DNA of 8,870 bases from Acidobacteriota bacterium (GCA_023429845.1 JAEZCY010000321.1:1-8870); one strand, 5' to 3'; positions 1-6,527 are shown, counted from the first letter of the stretch. Numbers and translations are program-made. The notes: generated by a model not told the origin, from the sequence alone.

Positions 1-85
1 CGGGAATGCGGGAATGTCGACGGCGGAGGTCCATCTTGCCTTGGCCGTCGACATTCGGCATTTCCGCCTACCCGCATTCCCCATC
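1..85. repeat. Left remnant of the GCATTC/GAATGC repeat with a 13-bp inverted repeat
   Basis: Positions 5-20 are the exact reverse complement (16 of 16) of 2715-2730 in the array on the other side of the transposon block. Positions 53-67 match 2607-2621 exactly in direct orientation (attcggcatttccgc). Between them, 12-24 and 44-56 form a perfect 13-bp inverted repeat (gaatgtcgacggc / gccgtcgacattc) with a 19-nt loop. Transposase homology begins only after about position 86, so this stretch is repeat DNA to which the transposase remnant is fused. The first codons of the long reading frame starting at 14 are therefore not transposase. Confidence 0.7.
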
Positions 86-855
86 ACGCGCCCGCTGACG
101 GGCGAGCACCGCTACGTGTGGCTCGACGCGACGTACCACAAGGTGCGCGTCGACGGGCCGCGTCATCGGCCAGCTACCGTGGTCGCGATCGGCGTCACCA
201 CCGACGGCGAGCGTCAGGTGCTGGGTGTCGATGTCGGGCCGTCCGAGGAGAAGGCCTTCTGGAGGGCGTTTCTGCGCAGTCTCGTCAAGCGCGGCTTGAA
301 GGGCGTGCGCCTGGTGATCTCGGATGCGCACGAGGGACTGACGCAGGCGATCAGCACGGTGCTGAGCGGCACCACCTGGCAACGCTGTCGGGTGCACTTC
401 ATGCGGAACCTGCTGGCGACGGTGCCGCATGCGGCACGCGAGGCCATCGCGGCGATCGTGCGGACCATCTTTGCGCAGCCCGATCACTCGTCGGCACTCG
501 TGCAACTACGGAAAGTGGCGGAAGGGCTGCGCGGCCGGTTTGCCAAGGCAGCGGCGCTGCTCGAAGCGGCCGCCGAGGACGTGCTGGCGTATCGGCCATC
601 TGCCGCTCGAGCACCAGCGGCGACTGCACAGCACCAACCCGCTGGAGCGGCTGAACAAAGAGATCAAGCGGCGGTCGCAGGTCGCCGGCGTCCTTCCCAA
701 CCGGCGCGGCGATCCGCCTGGTCGGCGCCGTCCCGCTCGAACAACACGACGAATGGGCCGTCGCGGAACGCCGCTTCAGCGCCGAGTCGATGTCGCAGCC
801 CACCTCGGCAGCGCTGTCGAGCACCGCGGAGGAAATAATTCAGACGCTCGCGTAG
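86..855 (+). pseudogene. IS256-family (Mutator-type) transposase, 5'-truncated and frameshifted
   Basis: This is the C-terminal half to two thirds of a DDE transposase of the IS256/Mutator family. Recognisable blocks are RPLTGEHRYVWLDATYHKVR (first catalytic Asp), LVISDAHEGL (second Asp, near nt 323-325) and WQRCRVHFMRNLL, a family hallmark. HLPLEHQRRLHSTNPLERLN follows with the catalytic Glu, then RLVGAVPLEQHDEWAVAERR near the C-terminus. The protein needs three frames: frame 2 to about 595, frame 3 from 597 to about 704, and frame 1 from 706 to the TAG at 853-855. Each switch is explained by one extra C (near 596 and near 705). The N-terminal DNA-binding part, usually some 130-150 residues, is missing and replaced by repeat sequence. 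The gene is dead as written. The neighbouring chromosomal genes have no frameshifts, so decay is likelier than poor sequence quality. Confidence 0.9.
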
Positions 856-881
856 TCGGGCACACGCTCACGAACGACGCC

Positions 882-902
882 GATCGATTTCCACCACTTG
901 AC
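882..902. mobile_element. Possible right terminal end of the IS256-type element
   Basis: About 30 bp after the transposase stop, the sequence atttccaccacttgac (887-902) resembles the CACCACTTG-like terminal inverted repeats of many IS256-family elements. Homology to the opposite-strand transposase also stops here: its C-terminal residues end near position 900. The left end of the element is not present, so an inverted-repeat pair cannot be shown. The call rests on family memory and on the homology break. Confidence 0.4.
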
Positions 903-2417
903 GAGATGCCGCGCGGCGGCGTGGCGCCACTCCCGGACCCGGCGCTGGAACGTGCGCAGCTGCCCATCGGGGAAAACGCGGGGGCATTCACGCTGCAGGC
1001 GGACGAAGAGCTCGCGACCGATGCGGTCGGGCTCGGCCTCGAGCCATGTGCGGACACAGGGCCAGACAGCCTCGAACGGATCGACGCGCGTTTGCCAATC
1101 ACGCGCGGGCCTTGGCGTGCGGCGATGCGTGGCGCGGACCTCGCCGTGTTGCCAGGCCGTCGCCAAGCCGCTGAGAAAGGCCGAGAGGTTGCCCGCCGCC
1201 GGTGGCTGGTGCAGCGTCTCTCCCGCTGCCAAGGCCGCCAGATGGTGTTGCACGGATCGGATCTCCTCCAGCAAGCGAAGCGGGTGGAGTTGGACCGCGA
1301 CCGCACGCAGCCGCTATTTCATCGCGTCGGTCACGGCCACGCTGTCGAGCAGCCTGGCGTACGGCGTCTCAGGAGCGTGGTAGGCCTTGCGTACCGTGGC
1401 CCCGACACGGGGCTTGGATGCCAGCTTGGACGACGGCTGAAAGAAGTTCACGAAGAGGCGAGACGCGGCATATAGAGCCGCGATAGCGCGGCGGCGCCCG
1501 CCAACCCTTTCGAGGCGCCGATAAGCCGACGAGGCGCCGCACGATGGCGCCGTTCTCTTGCTCGACCCACGCCTGATCGTTCTTGTGGTACGGCCGCGAT
1601 CGCGTGCACGGAATGCCATGCGTCTGGCAATAGGCGGCCACGGTCGCGTCCATGAACTCGCCGCCATTGTCGGTCGCAACTCCGCGCAGCGGAACGGCAT
1701 GGCTGTGCGCAGGTGCTCGAGTGCGGCCGTGACCAGCGCCCCGTCGCGGACGACCAACGCTACGCACTCGGTCCATCCGGAGGCCACGTCGGTCAAGGTG
1801 AGCGTGTGGACGAAGCTGCCGGCCGCGGAGTCGCCCCCATGGCTGACCAGGTCGGCCTCCATGTCGCCGGGGAGCGTGTCCTCCCACTCCGCGAACGTCG
1901 CACGCGCACGTTCCGCTGCACGGCGGGCACTGCCCGCCGACGCACTCGCTGCCCCGCCACGGCCACGCGGTCGGACGCAGCAACCGATCGAGCGTCGCCG
2001 CACTGGCGGCGAGCACGCGCGCCCGCACCGTGGCGTCGAGCGCGAGGTGGTCGTGCCGCTCCAACGCTGACACCAGATCCGGTCCGAGGCCTCCCACGCC
2101 ACGATGACCGCCGCCCGCACCGCCTCGTCGTACCCCGGCAGTCGCGCGCGCCCCCCTGCCCGCGCGCATGCGACACCGACGTGCACGAGTGGATCACATG
2201 CTTGCGGTGGTAGCCAGTGATCGCCACCAACTCGTCGAGGATGCGGCGCTCTTGCTCTGAGGCCACCTTGGTACCGCGTCCGAACGGCCTCGAGGAGCGC
2301 CTGTTGCGTTGCCGTGCTGACTGTCCGTGCCTCCTTGGTGCTACTCCAGTGGTAGCAGACTTGTGAGGCAACGACCCCGCTTGAGTCACAGAAAGGGTGA
2401 GTCAATGCGGCCGGCAA
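900..2417 (-). pseudogene. DDE/rve integrase-type transposase, multiply frameshifted
   Basis: This is a decayed transposase with an integrase catalytic core, of the roughly 450-500 residue class often annotated just as integrase. Reading down the - strand: STATQQALLEAVRTRYQ (about 2320-2268), then KVASEQERRILDELVAIT and GYHRKHVIH in another frame (to about 2189). GGRARLPGYDEAVRAAVIVA follows, then ALERHDHLALDATVRARVLA. The core has DTLPGDMEADLVSHGGDS (first Asp), VATDNGGEFMDATVAAY (second Asp) and NDQAWVEQENGAIVRRLVG (catalytic Glu), then YHAPETPYARLL. At least six frame changes are needed, and residues appear deleted near 2080-2090. An in-frame TAG at 1314-1316 interrupts AMK-RLRAVAVQL. The same frame then continues through LLEEIRSVQHHLAALAAGET and DGQLRTFQRRVREWRHAAAR to about 900, where the IS256-type end begins. 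The in-frame ATG is at 2417, but homology starts near 2320. It is not functional. Confidence 0.85.
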
Positions 2418-2484
2418 GTCTAATTGTCGCTAATCACGCGTCAGGCACGGCGCAGCGCGGAGGGGGGTAACGCCGTCCCTACTC

Positions 2485-2512
2485 GACGTCGGCGACCTCC
2501 GGGTCCGACGTC
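2485..2512. repeat. Hairpin at the edge of the repeat array
   Basis: Positions 2485-2492 (gacgtcgg) and 2505-2512 (ccgacgtc) are a perfect 8-bp inverted repeat with a 12-nt loop, directly before the first GCATTC copy. The loop read on the - strand contains CGGAGGTC, which also lies in the loop of the left hairpin (12-56). Both ends of the transposon block therefore carry a TCGACG-type stem with a GGAGGTC loop. No U-tract follows on either strand, so it does not look like a standard terminator. Confidence 0.5.
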
Positions 2513-2735
2513 CCGCATTCGACATTGACGCATTCAACATTCCCGCATTGGAGAATGCGGTACTCGGCATTTCCGCATTCCGCATTCCCGCATTGGAGAA
2601 TGCGGTATTCGGCATTTCCGCATTCCGCATTCCCGCATTGGAGAATGCGGTATTCGGCATTCCCGCATTCCGACATTCCCGCATTGGAGAATGCCGTACT
2701 CGGCATTCCCGCATTCGACATTCCCGCATTACGGA
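2513..2735. repeat. 45-bp tandem repeat array with GGAG-loop hairpins
   Basis: Four units start with tcccgcattggagaatgc at 2541, 2586, 2631 and 2677 (periods 45, 45, 46), flanked by looser GCATTC/GACATTC copies. Each unit contains the hairpin CCGCATT-ggag-AATGCGG: 2543-2560, 2588-2605, 2633-2650, and 2679-2696 with one stem mismatch in the last. The AATGCGG arm can also pair with the next CCGCATTC downstream, for example 2553-2560 with 2573-2580, so two alternative folds exist. Because 45 is a multiple of three, several frames stay open and give meaningless repetitive peptides. The array begins 8 bp beyond the stop codon of the ABC-F gene and would be its 3' trailer. It is not a CRISPR, because no unique spacers separate the copies. 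Confidence 0.9.
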
Positions 2736-2742
2736 GCCCTTA

Positions 2743-4380
2743 CTACGCATGCACCCCTGGCGCTTCGTGCCCGGTGCGCTCGACGTACTCGGGATACGAC
2801 CCGAGGAACATGTGCGGCTCCCGCTCGCGGCCGCTCTCGCCTCCGAGTTCGAGCACCCTGTTGCTCAGTCCTCGCAGGAACATGCGGTCGTGCGAGACGA
2901 AGATCATCGTCCCGTCGAAGTCCTTCAGTGAGTCCACCAGCATTTCCTTGGTGGCGAGATCCAGATGGTTCGTCGGTTCGTCGAGGACGAGGAAGTTCGG
3001 CGGGTACAGCAGCATGCGCGCGATCACGAGGCGCGTGCGTTCGCCGCCCGACAGCGCACGAATGGGCTTCTCCACCTCGTCGCCCGAGAACTGGAACGCC
3101 CCGAGGAGGCTGCGCAGCACGCCGATCGACTCCTGCGGGAAGTCCCGCTGGAACTGCTCCTCGACCGTCAGGTCGGCGTCGAGCACCTGCAGCGACTGCT
3201 GCGCGAAGTACCCGACCTGCAGGCTGGCGCCGAGCGTCACCTGGCCGGCGTCGGGTGGCAGCACGCCGGCGATCATCTTGAGCAGCGTGGACTTCCCCGC
3301 GCCGTTCCTGCCCATCACGCACCAGCGCTCGCCCCGCTGGATGTGCATCGACAGCCGGTCGTGCACGACGCGTGTGCCGTACGTCTTGGTCACGCCGTCG
3401 AGCACGGCGACCCGATCGCCGGAGCGCGGCGGCTGGCGAAAACGGAACTGCACGACGCGACGCTTCTTCGGCAGTTCGACCTTCTCGATCTTCTCGAGCG
3501 CCTTGACGCGGCTCTGCACCTGGGCGGCCTTGGCAGCGTGAGCGGAGAACCGCTCGATGAACCGCTGCTCCTTGGCGAGCATCGCCTGCTGCCGTGCGTG
3601 GGCAGCCTCGCGATTCGCCTCTCGCAGCGCCCGTTCCCGAGCATAGAAGTCGTAGTTGCCGGAGTAGACCGTGATCTCGCCATCGTCGATCTCGGCAACC
3701 TTGGTGACGACGCGATTCATGAACTCGCGGTCGTGCGAGGTCATGAGCAACGCACCCTGCAGGGAGCCCAGGAAGTGCTCGAGCCAGACGATCGATTCGA
3801 TGTCGAGGTGATTGGTCGGCTCGTCGAGCAACAGCACGTCAGGCCGGCCGAGCAGCACGCGGGCCATGGCGACGCGCATCTTCCAGCCGCCGGAGAGTGC
3901 GCCGACGTCGCCCTCGATCTGGGCGTCCTCGAACCCGAGCCCCTGGAGCACGTCGCGCGCCTGTGCCTCGAGCGCATAACCGCCGAGGTGGTCGTACTCC
4001 TCCTGCACGACGCCAAAGCGCTCGAGGATGCGGTCCATCTCGTCGGCCCGCGCCGGATCGGCCATCGCGTCCTGCAGCGCCTCGAGCTCGTGGTGCAACT
4101 GGCCGACGCGACCGCTGCCGGCAATCGCTTCGTCGAGGACGGAGCGGCCGCTCATCTCCTCCACGTCCTGACGGAAGTAGCCGACGCTGAGGCGCCTGGG
4201 TACGGCGATCTCGCCCTCGTCGGCGGTTTCCTCCCCGACGATCATGCGGAACACGGTGGTCTTGCCCGCGCCGTTGGGGCCGACGAGCCCGACGCGTTCA
4301 CCGGGATTGAGCTGGAAGGAAGCGTCGACGAAGAGAACCTGGCGGCCGTACTGCTTGGAGACTTTCGAGAACGTGATCAC
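2743..4380 (-). CDS. ABC-F family ATPase (YbiT/Uup/EttA-like), 545 aa
   Basis: This is a soluble, duplicated ATP-binding cassette protein with no membrane domain. ABC-F proteins act on ribosomes, binding near the E site to influence translation or rescue stalls; some members give antibiotic resistance. Cassette 1 has Walker A GPNGAGKT (34-41), signature LSGGW (162-166), Walker B LLLDEP (183-188) and the H-loop SHD (215-217). Cassette 2 has GRNGAGKS (357-364), LSGGE (443-447), VLDEP (465-469) and SHD (496-498). Residues about 240-310 form the charged, Lys/Arg-rich helical linker typical of the family (P-site tRNA interaction motif), including QSRVKALEKIEKVELPKKRR. Both sites look catalytically complete. 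The start is GTG at 4378-4380, giving the usual MITFSKVSKQYG beginning; no strong ribosome binding site precedes it. The length fits the YbiT-sized group and is shorter than Uup, lacking its C-terminal coiled coil. Substrate or antibiotic specificity cannot be told from the sequence. Confidence 0.95.
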   Translation of the reverse strand: MITFSKVSKQYGRQVLFVDASFQLNPGERVGLVGPNGAGKTTVFRMIVGEETADEGEIAVPRRLSVGYFRQDVEEMSGRSVLDEAIAGSGRVGQLHHELEALQDAMADPARADEMDRILERFGVVQEEYDHLGGYALEAQARDVLQGLGFEDAQIEGDVGALSGGWKMRVAMARVLLGRPDVLLLDEPTNHLDIESIVWLEHFLGSLQGALLMTSHDREFMNRVVTKVAEIDDGEITVYSGNYDFYARERALREANREAAHARQQAMLAKEQRFIERFSAHAAKAAQVQSRVKALEKIEKVELPKKRRVVQFRFRQPPRSGDRVAVLDGVTKTYGTRVVHDRLSMHIQRGERWCVMGRNGAGKSTLLKMIAGVLPPDAGQVTLGASLQVGYFAQQSLQVLDADLTVEEQFQRDFPQESIGVLRSLLGAFQFSGDEVEKPIRALSGGERTRLVIARMLLYPPNFLVLDEPTNHLDLATKEMLVDSLKDFDGTMIFVSHDRMFLRGLSNRVLELGGESGREREPHMFLGSYPEYVERTGHEAPGVHA

Positions 4381-4405
4381 GATCGCTGACGATTGTCGCA
4401 GGGAA

Positions 4406-4461
4406 CGGCGCGCTGCGGGAGCGCGCCGCCGGATTTGCAGCCGCCGGGCCTTGCCCGGCGG
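4406..4461. repeat. Twin GC-rich hairpins, REP-like
   Basis: Two perfect 9-bp stems lie between the acidic-protein gene and the ABC-F gene. The first is 4406-4414 / 4420-4428 (cggcgcgct / agcgcgccg) with a 5-nt loop. The second is 4441-4449 / 4453-4461 (ccgccgggc / gcccggcgg) with the 3-nt loop ctt. The second is nearly identical to the hairpin at 6559-6579, and each is preceded by another stem-loop. Lack of a T-run argues against a textbook terminator. A dispersed REP-like element or a factor-dependent processing or termination site is more likely. Confidence 0.65.
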
Positions 4462-4489
4462 GCTTGCGCCGGGTTGCCCCCTGCCTCCG

Positions 4490-4786
4490 TCAGTCGATCT
4501 CCGACACGAACTCCGCGCCGTCCTCGTACTGCTGGCGACGCTTCTCGCCGCGCGCCTCGTCGTCTACGGGAAGGCTGCCGCGCGCTTCGGGGCCGTCGCG
4601 ATCCACGGCGCGCTCGATCGGCATCGAGTCCACGTCGTGATCGTGGAGCGCGTCGTCGAGCAACCGCTTCTGATCCAGCTCGTCGTCGTACGTGACGCCT
4701 TCGTCTTCATCCTCGGTGCGCTGCCGTTCACGGTGTTCGATGTCTTCCAGGTTGGCCGTCGGGCCGATGTCGTCCTTGCGCGTCAT
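4490..4786 (-). CDS. Small, highly acidic protein of unknown function, 98 aa
   Basis: The family is not recognised. The start is set at ATG 4784-4786, because GGAGGT lies 5 nt upstream of it on the - strand; an in-frame ATG six codons earlier lies upstream of this site and has no ribosome binding site of its own. The product begins MTRKDDIGPTANLEDIEHRE and is almost entirely charged. It has runs such as TEDEDEGVTYDDELDQKR and DALHDHDVDSM, very few hydrophobic residues, no Cys, no signal peptide and no membrane segment. It is probably disordered and strongly acidic. It is transcribed toward the ABC-F gene, 109 bp away across two hairpins, and divergently from the DUF1080 gene. It could be a nucleic-acid or basic-protein partner, but that is only a guess from composition. 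Confidence 0.7.
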   Translation of the reverse strand: MTRKDDIGPTANLEDIEHRERQRTEDEDEGVTYDDELDQKRLLDDALHDHDVDSMPIERAVDRDGPEARGSLPVDDEARGEKRRQQYEDGAEFVSEID

Positions 4787-4925
4787 GCGTGACCTCCGTT
4801 CCATGTGACTTGCAAGGCTGCTGCCGAGCGGGTCGGGACAGAGGTGGCGGTGCGCGCCGCGTGCATGGGCACGCCGGACGCACGTTCCGGCAGGCCCGGG
4901 CGCCGCAGGGCACGCGTCATGGCCG

Positions 4926-4934
4926 TGGTAGAGT
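4926..4934 (+). promoter_or_regulatory. Candidate extended -10 element for the DUF1080 gene
   Basis: TGGTAGAGT fits an extended -10 (TGnTAnAnT) and lies 31 nt before the DUF1080 start codon, placing transcription start near 4941 and leaving room for the GGAGG at 4956-4960. No clear -35 box is visible. The 179-bp gap between the divergent genes (4787-4965) shows nothing else convincing beyond a weak 5-bp dyad around 4874-4890. Confidence 0.35.
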
Positions 4935-4965
4935 GCGCAGCGATTCCCGACCTGTGGAGGTTTCG

Positions 4966-5619
4966 ATGCGTGTCCGTCTGTCCCTGCTCACCGTCCTGTG
5001 CGGCGCCGCTCTCCTCGTTGCACCACAATCCGTCGTCCGCATGCAGGCCCAGGACGGCTGGATCCCGCTGTTCGATGGCAAGACACTCGACGGCTGGAAG
5101 GTCGGCGAGAACGCGTCAACATTCAGCGTGCAGGACGGCGCGATCGTCGTGTTCGGCCCGCGTGCGCATCTGTACTACGCAGGACCCGTCGAGAATCACA
5201 CGTTCAAGGACTTCGAGTGGAAGGCCGACGTGATGACGTATCCCGGCGCCAACTCGGGCATGTACTTCCACACGGAATACCAGGAAGGCGGCTGGCCGCA
5301 GAAGGGCTACGAAGTGCAGGTGAACAACTCGCACACCGACCCCATCCGCACGGGCAGCCTGTACAACATCGTCAACGTGATGAACGTCGCGCCGGCAAAC
5401 GACCACGAGTGGTTCACCCAGCACGTGATCGTGCAGGGGAAGAAGGTCACCATCAAGGTGAACGGCAAGACCACGGTCGAGTACACGGAACCAGCGGACG
5501 TGACGCGTCCGGCCGACATGAAGGGACGACTGATTTCGCAGGGCACGTTCGCGTTGCAGGGGCACGACCCCAAGAGCCGGGTGCACTACAGGAACCTCGC
5601 GGTGAAGCCTCTGAAGTAG
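4966..5619 (+). CDS. Secreted DUF1080 / 3-keto-disaccharide hydrolase-like protein, 217 aa
   Basis: This is an exported protein of the DUF1080 family, a jelly-roll fold resembling concanavalin-type glucanases. Characterised members cleave 3-keto-glycosides; many remain untested. Residues 1 to about 29 are a signal peptide (MRVRL start, hydrophobic LLTVLCGAALLVAP, likely cleavage after MQAQ) with no lipobox Cys. The mature part opens with the family hallmark GWIPLFDGKTLDGW (31-44). It continues with NSGMYFHTEY (96-105), GYEVQVNN (114-121), TGSLYN (129-134) and the closing strand GTFALQGHDPKSRVHYRNL (193-211). The ATG at 4966 is chosen because GGAGG lies 5 nt upstream and the signal peptide starts there; the reading frame is open further upstream only by chance. 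Length is normal for single-domain members. The next gene starts 38 bp after the stop, on the same strand. Enzyme activity is inferred from family only. Confidence 0.9.
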   Translation: MRVRLSLLTVLCGAALLVAPQSVVRMQAQDGWIPLFDGKTLDGWKVGENASTFSVQDGAIVVFGPRAHLYYAGPVENHTFKDFEWKADVMTYPGANSGMYFHTEYQEGGWPQKGYEVQVNNSHTDPIRTGSLYNIVNVMNVAPANDHEWFTQHVIVQGKKVTIKVNGKTTVEYTEPADVTRPADMKGRLISQGTFALQGHDPKSRVHYRNLAVKPLK

Positions 5620-5631
5620 CGCGATCGCGCA

Positions 5632-5640
5632 TGCTAGGCT
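5632..5640 (+). promoter_or_regulatory. Weak extended -10-like motif before the DUF6152-like gene
   Basis: TGCTAGGCT resembles the TGGTAGAGT at 4926-4934 and lies 17 nt before the next start codon. If used, the transcript would begin almost at the AGGAGG ribosome binding site (5647-5652), giving a very short leader. It follows a 12-bp palindrome, GCGCGATCGCGC (5619-5630), that overlaps the end of the DUF1080 stop codon. Read-through from the upstream gene is equally possible. Confidence 0.25.
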
Positions 5641-5657
5641 CGGTCCAGGAGGTTTGC

Positions 5658-6017
5658 ATGACGAAGCGACGAATGCTGTCGGGCGTGCTGGCGCTGGTCG
5701 TGGCGCTCGCCCCCGCGTCACTGATGGCCCACCACGGCTGGAGTTCGTATCACGAGGACAAGCCGCTGACCGTTGACGGGGTGATCACCGCATCCTCATA
5801 CGGCAACCCGCACGGCACGGCCAAGCTGCAGGCCGACGGCAAGACGTGGGACGTGGTGCTCGCGCCGACGTCGCGCATGCAGGCGCGCGGTCTCACCGAG
5901 ACGATGCTGGCCAAGGGGACGAAGGCGAAGGTCCTCGGCTACCAGCACAAGCAGCACGCCAACGAGATGCGCGCCGAGCGCGTCACCATCGACGGCAAGA
6001 CCATCGAGCTGCGCTGA
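5658..6017 (+). CDS. Secreted DUF6152-like protein, 119 aa
   Basis: This is a small exported protein resembling the DUF6152 family, whose function is unknown. Residues 1-24 are a signal peptide ending in the motif SLMA-HHGWSSYH, so the mature protein would begin with His-His. The rest is a compact beta-rich domain: LTVDGVITASSYGNPHGTAK (37-56), the strand KTWDVVLAPTSRMQARGL (62-79), then KGTKAKVLGYQHKQHANEMR (86-105) and RVTIDGKTIELR at the C-terminus. The pattern suggests an OB-like barrel. Conserved His residues (25, 26, 32, 52, 97 and 100) could bind metal, but this is inference. AGGAGG at 5647-5652 is 5 nt before the ATG. The following membrane-protein gene starts 1 bp after the stop, so the two are almost certainly co-translated. 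Confidence 0.85.
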   Translation: MTKRRMLSGVLALVVALAPASLMAHHGWSSYHEDKPLTVDGVITASSYGNPHGTAKLQADGKTWDVVLAPTSRMQARGLTETMLAKGTKAKVLGYQHKQHANEMRAERVTIDGKTIELR

Positions 6018-6018
6018 C

Positions 6019-6507
6019 ATGGAGGCATGGCTGCTGCCATCGGCGCTGTGGCTCGAACAGAGCGGCGTTGGCTCGGCCGTCCGCACGTCCACGTGGGCCT
6101 ATCCGGCCGCCGAGGTCGGGCACCTGCTCGGCCTCGGACTGCTGGTCGGCACGGCGGTCGCTTTCGACTTGCGACTGCTGGGCGCAGCCAGGCGCCTGCC
6201 GGTGGACACCCTCGCCGCACACCTCCTGCCGATCGCGCGGGTCGGCTTCGGCCTGGCGGCGGTGACCGGCGCGCTGCTGTTCGCTGCGAACGCCACCACG
6301 CTGCTCACCACGGTGTTCGCGGTGAAGCTGATCGCGATTGGACTTGGCGCGCTCAACGCCAACCTCTTTCACCGCGGCGTCTTCAGGACGGTCACCACCT
6401 GGAATATCGACACGTCGTCGCCGTCTGGCGCGCGCGTGGCGGCCGTCATCTCCCTGCTCAGCTGGGCCGTCGCGCTGATCTGCGGACGGCTTCTCGCCTA
6501 CGTCTGA
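6019..6507 (+). CDS. Four-helix integral membrane protein, DUF6644-like, 162 aa
   Basis: The product is a polytopic inner-membrane protein with predicted helices at about 28-50, 68-90, 95-117 and 138-160. It matches from memory the DUF6644-type proteins that often follow DUF6152 genes in Acidobacteriota; no function is known. Notable residues are His35 in helix 1 (AAEVGHLLGLGLL), His68 at the start of helix 2 (AAHLLPIARVGFG) and His118 after helix 3 (NANLFHRGVF). This His pattern in a four-helix bundle would suit haem or metal binding, but that is not shown. The ATG begins 1 bp after the stop of the DUF6152-like gene, indicating translational coupling and a likely joint role: a secreted small domain with a membrane partner. 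Twin hairpins begin 20 bp after the stop. Confidence 0.8.
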   Translation: MEAWLLPSALWLEQSGVGSAVRTSTWAYPAAEVGHLLGLGLLVGTAVAFDLRLLGAARRLPVDTLAAHLLPIARVGFGLAAVTGALLFAANATTLLTTVFAVKLIAIGLGALNANLFHRGVFRTVTTWNIDTSSPSGARVAAVISLLSWAVALICGRLLAYV

Positions 6508-6527
6508 CGCGTCGGCGCGGAGCCTTC

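Noticed and set aside
86..855. Programmed frameshifting in the IS256 transposase
   Set aside because: IS256 transposases are made from one frame. There are two separate single-base insertions without slippery motifs, and the 5' part is missing.
2513..2735. CRISPR array
   Set aside because: Copies are contiguous with conserved content across the whole period, no unique spacers exist, and no cas genes are near.
2430..2750. - strand frame giving NAGMRNAEMPNTAFS-type repeats
   Set aside because: It is a pure translation of the 45-bp tandem repeat (15 codons per unit) with no ribosome binding site, so it is a repeat artefact.
2525..3541. Long + strand frame beginning in the repeat (338 codons)
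   Set aside because: It starts in the 45-bp repeat, which keeps several frames open, and then runs antisense through the ABC-F gene; no family features.
2965..4389. 474-codon + strand frame opposite the ABC-F gene
   Set aside because: It is the antisense shadow of a clear, motif-complete ABC-F gene, a common effect in GC-rich DNA.
4490..4786. Antitoxin of a toxin-antitoxin pair
   Set aside because: There is no adjacent small toxin gene; the next gene is the 545-aa ABC-F protein over 100 bp away.
4789..4965. N-terminal extension of the DUF1080 protein
   Set aside because: GGAGG and a proper signal peptide mark the start at 4966; the upstream frame is only open by chance and overlaps the divergent promoter region.
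5619..5630. GCGCGATCGCGC palindrome as a regulatory site
   Set aside because: A single 12-bp palindrome of common GC-rich composition at a stop codon; nothing links it to a regulator.
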